Shown here: positions 28,865 to 38,107 of the stretch, piece after piece
Numbering within the stretch: the first letter of the stretch is position 1
Layout of the letters: every line of letters begins with the position of its first letter
From: an uncultured Candidatus Actinomarinales bacterium
Lineage (GTDB): Bacteria; Actinomycetota; Acidimicrobiia; Actinomarinales; Actinomarinaceae
Reading direction: 5' to 3'
Length of the DNA stretch: 64,000 nt
NCBI GenBank assembly: GCA_943840565.1
Contig: CALSUY010000001.1
Span: forward strand, 62,001 to 126,000
Position numbers and translations under genes: made by a program
The notes under the pieces: generated by a model
What the model saw: only the letters and a program-made list of their open reading frames with translations
Database searches by the model: none
What the model was told of the DNA's origin: nothing

Positions 28865-30178
28865 ATGAAGTTGTCTATCTTTAAATATATGTTCAAGATT
28901 CCAGACCTGAGGAAGAGAATTTTATTCACGTTAGCCATGTTCGGTGTTTATAGATTAGGCGCTTCTGTGCCAGTACCGGGTGTTGATCTTGAGGCAGTTC
29001 AAAGATTAACAGACTCAGGTTCACAAGCTGGAATTTATGGCTTACTCAACTTATTTTCAGGTGGTGCACTTGAAACTTTTTCTGTATTTGCTTTGGGAAT
29101 TATGCCTTACATCACTTCTAGTATTATTTTACAACTCCTCACAGTAGTTATTCCACGACTCCAAAAACTCCAAGAAGAAGGGGAGTCAGGAAGAAAAGTA
29201 ATTACGCAGTGGACAAGATACATAACTGTTGTTTTAGCATTACTCCAATCAACAGGCTTGACTTATATTTTCTCCAGAGGAAGTTTAACGGGAGGAATTT
29301 CACTTATACCTAACTACACTCCATCAAGAGTAGGGTTAATAGTTCTAACTATGACTGCTGGCACAGCATTTATTATGTGGCTGGGAGAATTAATTTCACA
29401 ACGTGGAATAGGAAATGGAATGTCCCTAATTATTTTCGCAAGTATAATTTCACAATTGCCAGCCAGTTTTGGTGGAGCATATCAAGTCACCGCAGGTCAG
29501 GGCAGGTTAGGCCAGTTTTCATTTCTAGTTTTGATGTTTATATTGATGATTGTTGGAATCATATACGTTGAACAAGGACAACGGAGAATCCCAATACAAT
29601 TTGCAAAGAGAGTAAGAGGAAGAAAAGTTATGGGAGGTCAAAGCACATACATCCCATTAAAGGTAAACAGTGCTGGTGTTATTCCAGTCATTTTTGCCAC
29701 AAGTGTTTTGTTCTTTCCGGCACTAATTGCTACATCTTTACCTCAAGACAACTCAATAACTGCAGGAATTAGAAATTGGATTGATGTTAATCTCGCTAAC
29801 TCACAAGGAACAAGTTGGTTTTATATCTTTTTTCTTGGAATGTTAATCATCTTCTTTACATATTTTTATACAACAATTCAGTTTGATCCAGTAAGACAAT
29901 CTGACATGATCAGACGTCAGGGTGGTTTCGTACCTGGAGTTAGACCGGGTATATCTACAACAAATTACCTTTCACATATTGTTAGCAGAATTACTCTGCC
30001 TGGTTCAGTTTTTCTTGCATCTGTTGCGGTTCTTCCTTCTATTGCTTCAGCAATTTGGGATATCCCACTCGGATTCGGTGGAATATCAATATTAATTACT
30101 GTAGGTGTTGCATTAGAAACTATGAAACAAATAGAAAGTCAATTAAGCATGAGAAATTATGAAGGGTTTATTGATTGA
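28865..30178 (+). CDS. secY: SecY preprotein translocase subunit
   Basis: 437 residues with ten membrane segments, the central pore of the Sec translocon. MFGVYRLGASVPVPGVD (segment 1), the plug-region LFSGGALETFSVFALGIMPYITSSIILQLL, and the cytoplasmic loop with YVEQGQRRIPIQFAKR and RQGGFVPGVRPG are all intact. Its partner SecE should be encoded before nusG, but that stretch is missing from this window. It overlaps adk by TTGA. Confidence 0.96.
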   Translation: MKLSIFKYMFKIPDLRKRILFTLAMFGVYRLGASVPVPGVDLEAVQRLTDSGSQAGIYGLLNLFSGGALETFSVFALGIMPYITSSIILQLLTVVIPRLQKLQEEGESGRKVITQWTRYITVVLALLQSTGLTYIFSRGSLTGGISLIPNYTPSRVGLIVLTMTAGTAFIMWLGELISQRGIGNGMSLIIFASIISQLPASFGGAYQVTAGQGRLGQFSFLVLMFILMIVGIIYVEQGQRRIPIQFAKRVRGRKVMGGQSTYIPLKVNSAGVIPVIFATSVLFFPALIATSLPQDNSITAGIRNWIDVNLANSQGTSWFYIFFLGMLIIFFTYFYTTIQFDPVRQSDMIRRQGGFVPGVRPGISTTNYLSHIVSRITLPGSVFLASVAVLPSIASAIWDIPLGFGGISILITVGVALETMKQIESQLSMRNYEGFID

Positions 30179-30732
30179 CCAATATTATTATTTTTCTGGG
30201 ACCTCCAGGTGCCGGAAAGGGAACACAAGCATCAAGATTAGCTGAAGATAACAACCTTGCACATATTTCTACTGGGGATATGTTGAGAGGTCATGTCTCT
30301 AATAATACAGAATTAGGTAAAACAGCAAAATCGCTATTAGATGAAGGGAAACTTGTTCCAGATTCACTTGTTATCGAGATGCTCATTGAACGATTAAATG
30401 CAGATGATTGTAAGAATGGTGCAATCCTTGATGGTTTTCCAAGGACTTTAGCTCAAGCCAAAAGTCTTGAAACATTAAATGAAAACTTCTCCATTAGCAA
30501 AGTTATCGTATTTGAAGCTGAACAAAATGAATTGATAAAGAGAATTTTGCATCGTGGTGAAACTTCTGGACGAGGCGATGACACAAAAGAGTCAATTAGT
30601 GTTCGTTTGGATGTTTATAAAGAAGATACCGAGCCACTAATTGAGTATTACGACAAAGGTAGTTTAACTGTAAAAATTAACGCTGTAGGAGAAGTTGATG
30701 ATATATACAATCTCATATCAAAAGAGTTTTAG
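30175..30732 (+). CDS. adk: adenylate kinase, short-lid type
   Basis: 185 residues. It interconverts ATP+AMP and 2 ADP. The P-loop GPPGAGKGTQ (about 9-18), AMP site STGDMLRGHV and DGFPRTLAQA are present. The lid after HRGETSGRGDD is short, as in the ~181-residue actinobacterial enzymes, and lacks the zinc cysteines. The start is a TTG overlapping the secY TGA, so its translation depends on secY. Confidence 0.94.
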   Translation: MTNIIIFLGPPGAGKGTQASRLAEDNNLAHISTGDMLRGHVSNNTELGKTAKSLLDEGKLVPDSLVIEMLIERLNADDCKNGAILDGFPRTLAQAKSLETLNENFSISKVIVFEAEQNELIKRILHRGETSGRGDDTKESISVRLDVYKEDTEPLIEYYDKGSLTVKINAVGEVDDIYNLISKEF

Positions 30733-30736
30733 TTAA

Positions 30737-31483
30737 ATGATTACTTTTAAATCCCAGGAAGATTTTTTGAACATGGAAAAAGCAGGACGTATTGTTGCAA
30801 CTATACATTCTGAGTTACGTGAAGCATCAACTCCAGGTATACCACTTACTACTCTTGATGAACTAGCTAAAAGTATTGTAGAAAAAAGTGGTTCTACTTC
30901 AAGCTTTTTGGGATATATGGGATATCCAGCTTATATCTGCGCATCTCCAAATGATGTTATTGTCCATGGAATACCTGGTAAATACATATTAGATGAAGGA
31001 GATATTCTATCTATAGACGTTGGTGTTTCAGTTAACGGATATCATGCTGATGCTGCACTCACCTACGGTGTTGGAAAAATTTCTGCTGAAAACCAAGCAT
31101 TAATCGACGTAACAAGAGATGCCCTATATGCGGGCATTGCGTTAGTTGCAGATGGACAAAAGCTCGGAACAATAGGAAATAAAATAGAAAAAATTGGAAA
31201 CAAATTTTCTTATGGAGTTGTTAAAGAATATGTTGGACATGGAATAGGTCTTGAAATGCATGAAGATCCTCAAGTACCCAACTATGGAAAAAAGAATCAA
31301 GGATTTACTCTCAAAAAGGGGATGGCTATATGTATAGAGCCAATGTTCAATATAGGTTCTGCTCAAACGAAAGTTGACGATGATGAGTGGACAGTCAGAA
31401 CTTTTGATGGAAGTAATTCAGCTCATTGGGAGCATACGATAGGGATAATGGACGATGAGGTACGAATATTTACAGAAAAGTAA
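30737..31483 (+). CDS. map: methionine aminopeptidase type I
   Basis: 248 residues. It removes the initiator methionine from nascent proteins. The five metal ligands fit visible motifs: SIDVGVSVNGYHADAA (two Asp), VGHGIGLEMHE (His), CIEPMF (Glu) and WEHTIGI after the lid (Glu in SAHWEHT). Compact type Ia form without the N-terminal zinc-finger extension. Last gene of the cluster that begins at rpsJ; it lies 4 bp after adk. Confidence 0.95.
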   Translation: MITFKSQEDFLNMEKAGRIVATIHSELREASTPGIPLTTLDELAKSIVEKSGSTSSFLGYMGYPAYICASPNDVIVHGIPGKYILDEGDILSIDVGVSVNGYHADAALTYGVGKISAENQALIDVTRDALYAGIALVADGQKLGTIGNKIEKIGNKFSYGVVKEYVGHGIGLEMHEDPQVPNYGKKNQGFTLKKGMAICIEPMFNIGSAQTKVDDDEWTVRTFDGSNSAHWEHTIGIMDDEVRIFTEK

Positions 31484-31496
31484 TTTTAAAAACATG

Positions 31497-31525
31497 TTGG
31501 TAATAGTTTTTAATCGCACTATTCT
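31497..31525 (+). promoter_or_regulatory. candidate promoter of the infA-rpmJ-rpsM-rpoA cluster
   Basis: TTGGTA (31497-31502) and TATTCT (31520-31525) are separated by 17 nt in the gap after map. The start would lie about 25 nt before infA. Confidence 0.5.
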
Positions 31526-31554
31526 GATTTATCGGTCCTAATTACAAGGTGATT

Positions 31555-31779
31555 TTGGTAGAAAAAGAGAAAAATATAATAAAGGTTCAGGGAACAGTTA
31601 CTGAAACTTTGCCAAACGCATCTTTTAAGGTCGAGCTTGAAAGCGGTGCAGAAATTCTTGCACACGTGTCAGGAAAAATGAGAATGAGGTATATAAGAAT
31701 ACTTCCTGGAGACATGGTAGATATGGAAGTATCGCCATACGATCCTACAAGGGGTAGGATAACTTGGAGACATAAATGA
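31555..31779 (+). CDS. infA: translation initiation factor IF-1
   Basis: 74 residues, single OB-fold. [21 protein letters not shown] and [28 protein letters not shown] match IF-1, which blocks the A site during initiation. Two starts are possible: GTG 31549 and TTG 31555. I chose TTG because CAAGG then has a normal spacing and the protein has family length; GTG would add two residues. It overlaps rpmJ by ATGA. Confidence 0.93.
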   Translation: MVEKEKNIIKVQGTVTETLPNASFKVELESGAEILAHVSGKMRMRYIRILPGDMVDMEVSPYDPTRGRITWRHK

Positions 31780-31892
31780 AAGTTAAATCAAGTATTAAAA
31801 AGAGGGGTCCTGGCGACCAGATTGTTAGGCGTAAAGGTAAGCTGTACGTAATCAACAAAAAAAATCCTCGAAATAAACAAAGGCAAGGCTAA
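31776..31892 (+). CDS. rpmJ: 50S ribosomal protein L36, zinc-free type
   Basis: A 38-residue gene. MKVKSSIKK and the C-terminal NPRNKQRQG are conserved L36 ends, with [11 protein letters not shown] between. None of the three cysteines and one histidine that bind zinc in common L36 is present, so it is the C-minus form. It overlaps infA by 4 bp and precedes rpsM by 3 bp, the standard location. Confidence 0.93.
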   Translation: MKVKSSIKKRGPGDQIVRRKGKLYVINKKNPRNKQRQG

Positions 31893-31895
31893 AGA

Positions 31896-32273
31896 ATGGC
31901 AAGAATTTCTGGAATTGATATTCCAAGAGACAAAAGGGTTATTGCATCCTTAAGATACATTCATGGTGTTGGAGCTAAAAGATCTTCCGACATTTGTACA
32001 GATTTAAAAATAGACCCAAGTACAAGAGTAAGTAACTTAACAAATGATGAAGTTGCGCAAATAAGAAAATATATTGAGGCGAACTTTAGAGTAGAGGGAG
32101 ATCTTAGAAGAGACGTTTCTCAAAACATTCGTAGAAAGACAGAAATAGGTACATATCAAGGTTTAAGACATAGGACAGGTTTGCCTGTAAGAGGTCAAAG
32201 AACACATACAAATGCCAGGACACGTAAGGGTCCTAGATTTGCAATAGCAGGTAAGAAAAAGGTAACTAAATAA
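31896..32273 (+). CDS. rpsM: 30S ribosomal protein S13
   Basis: 125 residues. [25 protein letters not shown], the helix-two-turns-helix region and the basic tail [21 protein letters not shown] are typical. S13 contacts P-site tRNA and forms intersubunit bridges B1a/b with L5. It shares one base with rpsK. Confidence 0.97.
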   Translation: MARISGIDIPRDKRVIASLRYIHGVGAKRSSDICTDLKIDPSTRVSNLTNDEVAQIRKYIEANFRVEGDLRRDVSQNIRRKTEIGTYQGLRHRTGLPVRGQRTHTNARTRKGPRFAIAGKKKVTK

Positions 32274-32656
32274 TGGTTGAAACAAAATCAAAGAAAAAAA
32301 ATAAAAAGAATATACCTTCAGGAGTAGCTCATATAAAAGCAAGCTTTAATAATACAATCATAAATATTTCAGACTCAAATGGTGAAACAATTGTTTGGAC
32401 TTCAGGTGGATCAGTAGGTTTTAAGGGATCAAGAAAATCTACACCGTATGCAGCACAAGTCGCAGCAGAAGAAGCAGTAAGAAGAGCAACAGAATTTGGT
32501 GTTCACAAATTAGATATCATTATTAGTGGCACAGGTGCAGGAAGAGAAACTGCTGTAAGAACTTTACAAAATATGGGTATGGATGTTGGAACCATCAAAG
32601 ATATTACTCCCACCCCTCACAATGGCTGCAGGCCAAAAAAGCGCAGGAGAGGATAA
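32273..32656 (+). CDS. rpsK: 30S ribosomal protein S11
   Basis: 127 residues. [35 protein letters not shown] and [18 protein letters not shown] mark S11, a platform protein that contacts the mRNA near the E site and SD helix. One-base overlaps with rpsM and rpsD indicate strict translational coupling. Confidence 0.97.
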   Translation: MVETKSKKKNKKNIPSGVAHIKASFNNTIINISDSNGETIVWTSGGSVGFKGSRKSTPYAAQVAAEEAVRRATEFGVHKLDIIISGTGAGRETAVRTLQNMGMDVGTIKDITPTPHNGCRPKKRRRG

Positions 32657-33270
32657 TGGCCAGATATACAGGACCCAGAGTAAGAATATCAAGAAGAATT
32701 GGATTTAATGTATTTGAGAACAAAAAAGGTGATAAGGCCCTCCAAGACAGACCTTACCCACCCGGAGAAAATGGCAGAAAAAGAGTTAGAGAAACTGACT
32801 ATGGTACGCAGTTAAAAGAAAAGCAAAAAGTAAGGTATATGTATGGAATTTTAGAAAAACAATTTCGAAATTACTACAAAGAAGCTTCTCGAATGTCAGG
32901 TATCACCGGAGAAAACTTATTAGTACTTTTGGAGTCAAGGTTAGATAATGTTATTTATAGAGCTGGATTTGCTTCTACAAGGCCTCAAGCACGACAAATA
33001 GCTTCTCATAGACATCTAAAACTTAACGGTTCACTAGTTGACATCCCTTCTATTCAAGTGAAACCTGGAGATAAAATAGAATTAAAAGACAGTAGTCAAA
33101 ATATGATCATTGTTCAACACACAATTGATACCGGTCAAGATAATGAAATACCTTCATGGTTGTCAGTTGATAACAATAAGAAGACTATTGAAGTCTTATC
33201 TCTACCTTCAAGGGGAGACATAAGTCATCAAATAGAAGAACAGTTAATCGTAGAGCTTTATTCAAAATAA
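32656..33270 (+). CDS. rpsD: 30S ribosomal protein S4
   Basis: 204 residues. ARYTGPRVRISRR, KQKVRYMYGILEKQFRNYYKEA and the S4 domain VIYRAGFASTRPQARQIASHRHLKLNG are intact. No N-terminal zinc cysteines are present. S4 nucleates 30S assembly and in E. coli represses the alpha operon. It lies in the actinobacterial order rpsM-rpsK-rpsD-rpoA-rplQ. Confidence 0.96.
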   Translation: MARYTGPRVRISRRIGFNVFENKKGDKALQDRPYPPGENGRKRVRETDYGTQLKEKQKVRYMYGILEKQFRNYYKEASRMSGITGENLLVLLESRLDNVIYRAGFASTRPQARQIASHRHLKLNGSLVDIPSIQVKPGDKIELKDSSQNMIIVQHTIDTGQDNEIPSWLSVDNNKKTIEVLSLPSRGDISHQIEEQLIVELYSK

Positions 33271-33291
33271 AAATTAGAGAGGAGAATTAAA

Positions 33292-34251
33292 TTGCTAATA
33301 CTACAAAGACCTGAAATATCTCAAGAAGAATTGAGTACAAACAGAGCAAAGTTTACAATTGAACCACTAGAACCAGGATTTGGTTTAACTCTTGGTAATA
33401 CCATGAGAAGAGCTTTATTGTCCAGAGTTCCTGGTGTCGCTGTTACTGGAGTCAAAATTCAGGGTGTGAACCATGAATTTACATCAGTCCCTGGTGTAGT
33501 TGAAGATGTTTTAGATTTATTATTAAATCTAAAACGACTTGTTCTGCATGTAGAAGATCAAGAAAACCATACCTTAACCGTTAAGGCAAAAGGACCAGGA
33601 GATGTTACAGCCGCACAAATACAGTGTCCTGCTGGCGTAGAGGTTGTGAACACCGACCTAAAAATTTGTACCCTTTCTGGTGATGCGACTTTAGATATGG
33701 AAGTTTCAATTGCTCATGGGGTAGGGTATCGTTTAGCTGATAAGAACAAAACTAGCGATTCAAGTTTCATTCCTATTGATTCAATATTTTCTCCAATCGT
33801 AAAAGTAAGTTACGGGGTATCACCAACACAAGTTGGTCAAGTTACAAACTATGACAAACTTACCTTAGACGTTGAGACTGATGGATCAGTAGCACCTAGT
33901 GAGGCAATGTCATCTGTAGGGAAAACTCTTGGTGAATTATGGAAACTTTTCGCTGACATTGATGAAGGAATTGGTCTTGAGTTAGGCGAGCTAACAGTAT
34001 CTGAAGGAAGTTCTCCAGATTTATCAATTTCTGTTGATGCATTAGATTTATCTGAGAGGCCAATGAACTGTCTAGGCAGAGAAAATATTACTACTGTTGG
34101 ACAAATCTTAGAATACACGGAAGATGATCTTTTGAATCTAACTAACTTTGGTCAAAAAAGCCTTGATGAGCTTGTTGCAAAGTTAGATGAATTAGGATTA
34201 AGTTTACCAACTAGCTCTGATTTGGACTCTGAGGAAAACGCGGATGCCTAA
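33292..34251 (+). CDS. rpoA: RNA polymerase alpha subunit
   Basis: 319 residues. The N-terminal dimerisation domain has [28 protein letters not shown]; the C-terminal domain (about 245-310) contains [23 protein letters not shown] and [12 protein letters not shown], which in known alphas contact UP elements and activators. The start is TTG 33292 after a strong GAGAGGAG site. It overlaps rplQ by 8 bp. Confidence 0.96.
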   Translation: MLILQRPEISQEELSTNRAKFTIEPLEPGFGLTLGNTMRRALLSRVPGVAVTGVKIQGVNHEFTSVPGVVEDVLDLLLNLKRLVLHVEDQENHTLTVKAKGPGDVTAAQIQCPAGVEVVNTDLKICTLSGDATLDMEVSIAHGVGYRLADKNKTSDSSFIPIDSIFSPIVKVSYGVSPTQVGQVTNYDKLTLDVETDGSVAPSEAMSSVGKTLGELWKLFADIDEGIGLELGELTVSEGSSPDLSISVDALDLSERPMNCLGRENITTVGQILEYTEDDLLNLTNFGQKSLDELVAKLDELGLSLPTSSDLDSEENADA

Positions 34252-34594
34252 ACCAACAAAGGGAAAAAGACTAGGTGGCTCTGCCTCGCATGAAGATCAA
34301 ATTATTAGTAATTTAGTTAGGTCACTCATTCAGCATGAAAAGATTGAAACAACTATAACTAAAGCTAAAGTTGTTAAACCTTATGCAGAAAAAGTTATAA
34401 CAAAAGCAAAAAAAGGAACATTACACGACAGACGACAAGTCTTAAAAATGATTCAGGATAAAGCTGTTGTTGCTAAATTATTTGAAGAAATTGGTCCCAA
34501 GTATCAAGAGAGAAACGGTGGATACACAAGGATCACAAGAACAACTTATCGAAAGGGCGATGGTACAGAGCTAGCTGTACTAGAACTAGTTTAA
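34244..34594 (+). CDS. rplQ: 50S ribosomal protein L17
   Basis: 116 residues. [37 protein letters not shown] and the end [25 protein letters not shown] match L17, located near the tunnel exit. The N-terminal conserved histidine of SASHEDQ (commonly SSAHR) is a small family variation. It overlaps rpoA by 8 bp. Confidence 0.95.
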   Translation: MPKPTKGKRLGGSASHEDQIISNLVRSLIQHEKIETTITKAKVVKPYAEKVITKAKKGTLHDRRQVLKMIQDKAVVAKLFEEIGPKYQERNGGYTRITRTTYRKGDGTELAVLELV

Positions 34595-34595
34595 A

Positions 34596-35141
34596 TTGAG
34601 TACTTTCAGGGATGTCTGGAAAAAGTTTCAAGCATTTCTAAAGTTCAATCCCTCCTTGATCCAAAATATTGTTAACGATAGATATGAAAGTGGCAATGCC
34701 TTTTTAATTGTTATCACAAGTCTTACCTCAATATACACAGCACTTTTTATCACAACTAGATTTTCAAACTTCTTTGATATTGTTTTTTATGGAATATTAG
34801 ATGGTGCATTCGCCTGGATAATATCGAGTTTGGGAATGTGGTTTATTTTATCCAGAGTTTTTAAAGAAAATTTAGACATAAACAGTGTTTCAACAATGAC
34901 TGGTTATGCACATGGAATTGTAGCTGGAATCTCTTTTGTTATATTGCTTCAAAGTTACTTGAATCTAAGTGCAAGAATTATTGAAATTTTAATATTGAGT
35001 ATTTTTTTGTGGCTCTTCTACACAATTTCAAGAAGTTTAGAAATTGGATTTTTTGTTGAAAAACGAAATTCTAGAATTGCTGCCTCTGTCTTTATCGTTA
35101 TACTTATTTGGACTTCAGGTCCTCTAAAAATATTTTTCTAA
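34596..35141 (+). CDS. unknown integral membrane protein, possibly YIP1-like
   Basis: 181 residues. A 30-residue amphipathic N-terminus (FRDVWKKFQAFLKFNPSLIQNIV) is followed by about five hydrophobic segments. The architecture and an FxDiVf...G...i...lg pattern recall YIP1-family proteins, but the match is weak. The start is TTG, one base after the rplQ stop, and truA begins one base after its stop, so it is clearly part of this operon. No catalytic motif is visible; function unknown. Confidence 0.6.
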   Translation: MSTFRDVWKKFQAFLKFNPSLIQNIVNDRYESGNAFLIVITSLTSIYTALFITTRFSNFFDIVFYGILDGAFAWIISSLGMWFILSRVFKENLDINSVSTMTGYAHGIVAGISFVILLQSYLNLSARIIEILILSIFLWLFYTISRSLEIGFFVEKRNSRIAASVFIVILIWTSGPLKIFF

Positions 35142-35142
35142 C

Positions 35143-35868
35143 TTGAAAAACTATAAGATAGTAATTTCATATGATGGAAATAATTTCCATGGTTTTCAAA
35201 AGCAGCCAAAGGACTTTACAGTTCAGGAAGCCTTGGAAGCAGCATTAGATAAGCTTTTAACTTCATACCAACTAACTTATGCCGGGAGAACAGATAAGGG
35301 TGTCCATGCTAAGCAACAAGTTTTAAGCGTTACTACAAGTGACCTATTAACGGATTCTTTTAAAGAATCATTAAATGCATTAGTAGGCAAGAATATTTAT
35401 ATAAAAAAGATTACATTGGCTAATAAGAATTTTCATCCTAGACACGATGCAAAACAAAGAACGTACAAATATTTTGTTAATACTCCCAGTAATTATGAAG
35501 CTTATAACCTGGGTTATAGTTATTTTGTAAAGAATGAATTAAGTATTGTAGAACTGAATCTTATTGCAAAATCTTTCATAGGAAAAAATAACTTTACTAA
35601 TTATTCAAAACTGAGAATTGATCAGAATCCATTACGTGAAATTGCTCTCAGTAAATGGACCAAGAACAGTCAGTATTTTATTTACACGATCACTGGAAAT
35701 TCTTTTTTACACAACATGGTTAGGTCCATAGTAGGTGTACAGTTGGCAGCATTTGATGGAAAGTTGGAAAGTAAATCTATTGATACTTCTCTAAAAACTC
35801 CGCTTGAACAAAGATTCAAACATGTTGCACCGCCAGAAGGTTTGTATCTTTGGAATATTAAATACTAG
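35143..35868 (+). CDS. truA: tRNA pseudouridine(38-40) synthase
   Basis: 241 residues, close to family length. It isomerises uridines in the anticodon arm of many tRNAs. The catalytic aspartate is in AGRTDKGVHAKQQV (about 47-60). The second conserved block is HPRHDAKQRTYKYFV, and GNSFLHNMVRSIVG near residue 188 is also standard. The start is TTG, one base after the preceding gene. Position after rpoA-rplQ is widespread in bacteria. Confidence 0.94.
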   Translation: MKNYKIVISYDGNNFHGFQKQPKDFTVQEALEAALDKLLTSYQLTYAGRTDKGVHAKQQVLSVTTSDLLTDSFKESLNALVGKNIYIKKITLANKNFHPRHDAKQRTYKYFVNTPSNYEAYNLGYSYFVKNELSIVELNLIAKSFIGKNNFTNYSKLRIDQNPLREIALSKWTKNSQYFIYTITGNSFLHNMVRSIVGVQLAAFDGKLESKSIDTSLKTPLEQRFKHVAPPEGLYLWNIKY

Positions 35869-35907
35869 TTTTCATAAATATCAGTAACCTTTATACTTAA
35901 AGCTCGT

Positions 35908-35913
35908 TACAAT
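35908..35913 (+). promoter_or_regulatory. possible -10 of rplM-rpsI-glmM
   Basis: TACAAT lies 15 nt before the rplM ATG in the 60-bp gap after truA. No clear -35 is visible. AATAGG near 35916-35921 may be the ribosome-binding site. Confidence 0.3.
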
Positions 35914-35928
35914 CCAATAGGTTTATAA

Positions 35929-36390
35929 ATGAGTACAAAAACGACATTCAAAGGAATAGAAGCTTCTGATAGAAGTTGGCATGTAGTTGATGCGAGCAAT
36001 CTTCCAGTTGGTAGATTAGCTAGTGAGATTGCACAAATTTTAAAAGGTAAACACAAGCCACAGTATGCACCACACTTAGATGTAGGAGATCATGTTGTTG
36101 TAATTAACGCAGATAAAATTCAAGTTACATCTAAAAAGCCAGAACAAAAAATGTACTATAGACATTCAGGGTATCCCGGCGGAATAAAAGAAGAATCCTT
36201 TAACGCACTCAAAAAACGTAAACCTGAATTAATCATTGAAAAAGCTGTTTGGGGAATGCTTCCAAAAAATAGGCTAGGAAGAGCAATTATTAAAAAACTT
36301 CATGTATATTCCACAGATACCCATCCTCATGAAAGTCAAAACCCCGTAGAATTAAGTTTCAATATAAAGAAGGTTGCAGATAATGAGTGA
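35929..36390 (+). CDS. rplM: 50S ribosomal protein L13
   Basis: 153 residues. WHVVDASNLPVGRLASEIAQILKGKHKPQYAPH, YRHSGYPGGIKEESF and GMLPKNRLGRAIIKKLHVY are diagnostic. L13 is an early assembly protein of 50S. It has a slightly extended C-terminus whose last codons overlap rpsI by 8 bp. Confidence 0.96.
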   Translation: MSTKTTFKGIEASDRSWHVVDASNLPVGRLASEIAQILKGKHKPQYAPHLDVGDHVVVINADKIQVTSKKPEQKMYYRHSGYPGGIKEESFNALKKRKPELIIEKAVWGMLPKNRLGRAIIKKLHVYSTDTHPHESQNPVELSFNIKKVADNE

Positions 36391-36772
36391 CGCAATATTA
36401 GGCACAGGGAGAAGAAAAAGCTCTGTGGCAAGAGTAAGACTCACCGAAGGTACTGGTGAATATACCTTTAATGGCAAGACAATGGAACAATACTTCCCAA
36501 GCCCAAATATGAGAATGAGGGTAAACAAACCTTTTAATGTTGTTGAAATGGATAAGCAGTTTGACTTACACGTGACTCTAAATGGAAGTGGATTGTCTGC
36601 ACAAGCTGATGCGGTTGCCTTAGGAATTTCTAGAGCCTTAATACAATTTAATCCAGAGCTAAGAGCAAAACTCAAAAAAGCAGGGTTACTCACAAGAGAC
36701 TCCAGAAAAGTTGAGAGAAAGAAATACGGACTTAAGAAAGCTAGAAGAGCCGAGCAGTTCACTAAAAGATAA
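36383..36772 (+). CDS. rpsI: 30S ribosomal protein S9
   Basis: 129 residues. GTGRRKSSVARVRLTEGTGEYTFNG and the C-terminal KYGLKKARRAEQFTKR, whose last arginine contacts P-site tRNA, are intact. I chose ATG 36383 because it gives the usual S9 start; an in-frame ATG at 36374 lies further inside rplM. Confidence 0.96.
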   Translation: MSDAILGTGRRKSSVARVRLTEGTGEYTFNGKTMEQYFPSPNMRMRVNKPFNVVEMDKQFDLHVTLNGSGLSAQADAVALGISRALIQFNPELRAKLKKAGLLTRDSRKVERKKYGLKKARRAEQFTKR

Positions 36773-36779
36773 TCTCTCA

Positions 36780-38084
36780 TTGAAAAAACATTTTGGTACC
36801 GATGGCATTAGGGGTATCCCTGAAGAATCCCTTACCGAAGAAATAGTCTCAAAAGTTAGTGCTTCTGTTGAAAAAATATTAAAGCCTAAATCAATAGCTC
36901 TGATTACTGACACTCGGAGTTCTTGTGAAGTAATTGCTAAGTGGATAAGTAATGGTTTTAGCAGTGAAGTACATATTCTCAACTATGGAATTCTACCATC
37001 GGGATCAATGCCCATACTACTTAATGAGCTCAATCATGATATGGGAATTATCATTTCTGCTTCGCACAATCCAAGTGAATACAATGGAATAAAGTTGATT
37101 GATAAAAATGGATCTAAATTGGCAGATGAAGTTGAAATTTCAATCGAAGATACAATGGATACGATTGGATTACCAAGTAAATCTTCTCAAATAGAGGATT
37201 CGCACTTAGGTTATGAGCAGTATAAAAACTTTCTTGACTCAATAAATGACGTAGATTTCTTACAGTTCAATTTAGTAATTGACTCAGCTAATGGTTCTGC
37301 TTACAAGGTGATAAAAGATTTAGTTTTAGATCAAAATGCTACTGCAACTTTTATTGCAAATGAACCAAATGGTGAAAATATAAATGAATATTCTGGTGCA
37401 ACAAATACCAAGAATCTTATAAATACTATGAAAAATGGGCAACTAGGTATCTCTTTTGATGGCGATGCAGATAGATTAATTATGATTGATGAAAATAAAG
37501 AAGTTGCTAATGGGGACGTCATCATCGCGTTACTAGCTAATTATCTTTCAGAAACTAAACAATTAGAAAATCAAAGTGTTGTTAGTACAGTTATGTCCAA
37601 CTATGGATTTAAAGTAGCTATGAAAAATAAAAATTTTAATTTGATTGAAACTCCTGTAGGTGATAAATATGTAGCCGAGTCTATGAAGAAGCATGATGCA
37701 GTTCTTGGAGGAGAGCAGTCTGGGCATATTATTTTTTCTAAATATTTACCAGTAGGAGATGGATTAGTAACTTTTCTTCTTACCTTGAAGGCACTCAATT
37801 ATTTCAAAACAACGCTTGCAGAATTTAGAAAACAAAATATTCAAGAATATCCACAAAAATTAGTAAACATAAAGTTACAAAATCAACTAAATAAAGAAGA
37901 GCTTGAGTTCATTAATCAGATTGCATTTGCTCTGTCCAATAAGAGAGACTTGGATGGTAGATATCTTATAAGAAACTCTGGGACGGAACCTTTGTTAAGA
38001 GTTTTAGTTGAAGCTAAAAATAGTGATGAAATGGATGCTTTTCTTGATGAGTTACTTATTAAAATTAATGGCTACCTCAATTAA
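36780..38084 (+). CDS. glmM: phosphoglucosamine mutase
   Basis: 434 residues. It converts glucosamine-6-phosphate to glucosamine-1-phosphate on the path to UDP-GlcNAc and peptidoglycan. It starts at FGTDGIRG, has the phosphoserine loop IISASHNPSEYNG (catalytic Ser near 95), the metal loop SFDGDADRL and the C-terminal sugar-phosphate loop RNSGTEPLLRV. The start is TTG 36780, 7 bp after rpsI; a longer frame beginning inside rpsI adds residues with no match. It is directly followed by the ribozyme-controlled glmS, so two successive steps are adjacent. Confidence 0.95.
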   Translation: MKKHFGTDGIRGIPEESLTEEIVSKVSASVEKILKPKSIALITDTRSSCEVIAKWISNGFSSEVHILNYGILPSGSMPILLNELNHDMGIIISASHNPSEYNGIKLIDKNGSKLADEVEISIEDTMDTIGLPSKSSQIEDSHLGYEQYKNFLDSINDVDFLQFNLVIDSANGSAYKVIKDLVLDQNATATFIANEPNGENINEYSGATNTKNLINTMKNGQLGISFDGDADRLIMIDENKEVANGDVIIALLANYLSETKQLENQSVVSTVMSNYGFKVAMKNKNFNLIETPVGDKYVAESMKKHDAVLGGEQSGHIIFSKYLPVGDGLVTFLLTLKALNYFKTTLAEFRKQNIQEYPQKLVNIKLQNQLNKEELEFINQIAFALSNKRDLDGRYLIRNSGTEPLLRVLVEAKNSDEMDAFLDELLIKINGYLN

Positions 38085-38095
38085 AATATCTTCGT

Positions 38096-38101
38096 TATAA
38101 T
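38096..38101 (+). promoter_or_regulatory. -10 box of the glmS transcript
   Basis: A perfect TATAAT. Transcription would start near 38107-38109, just before the 5' strand of the closing helix and about 14 nt before the ribozyme cleavage site. The -35 region is not convincing. Confidence 0.45.
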
Positions 38102-38107
38102 TATATT

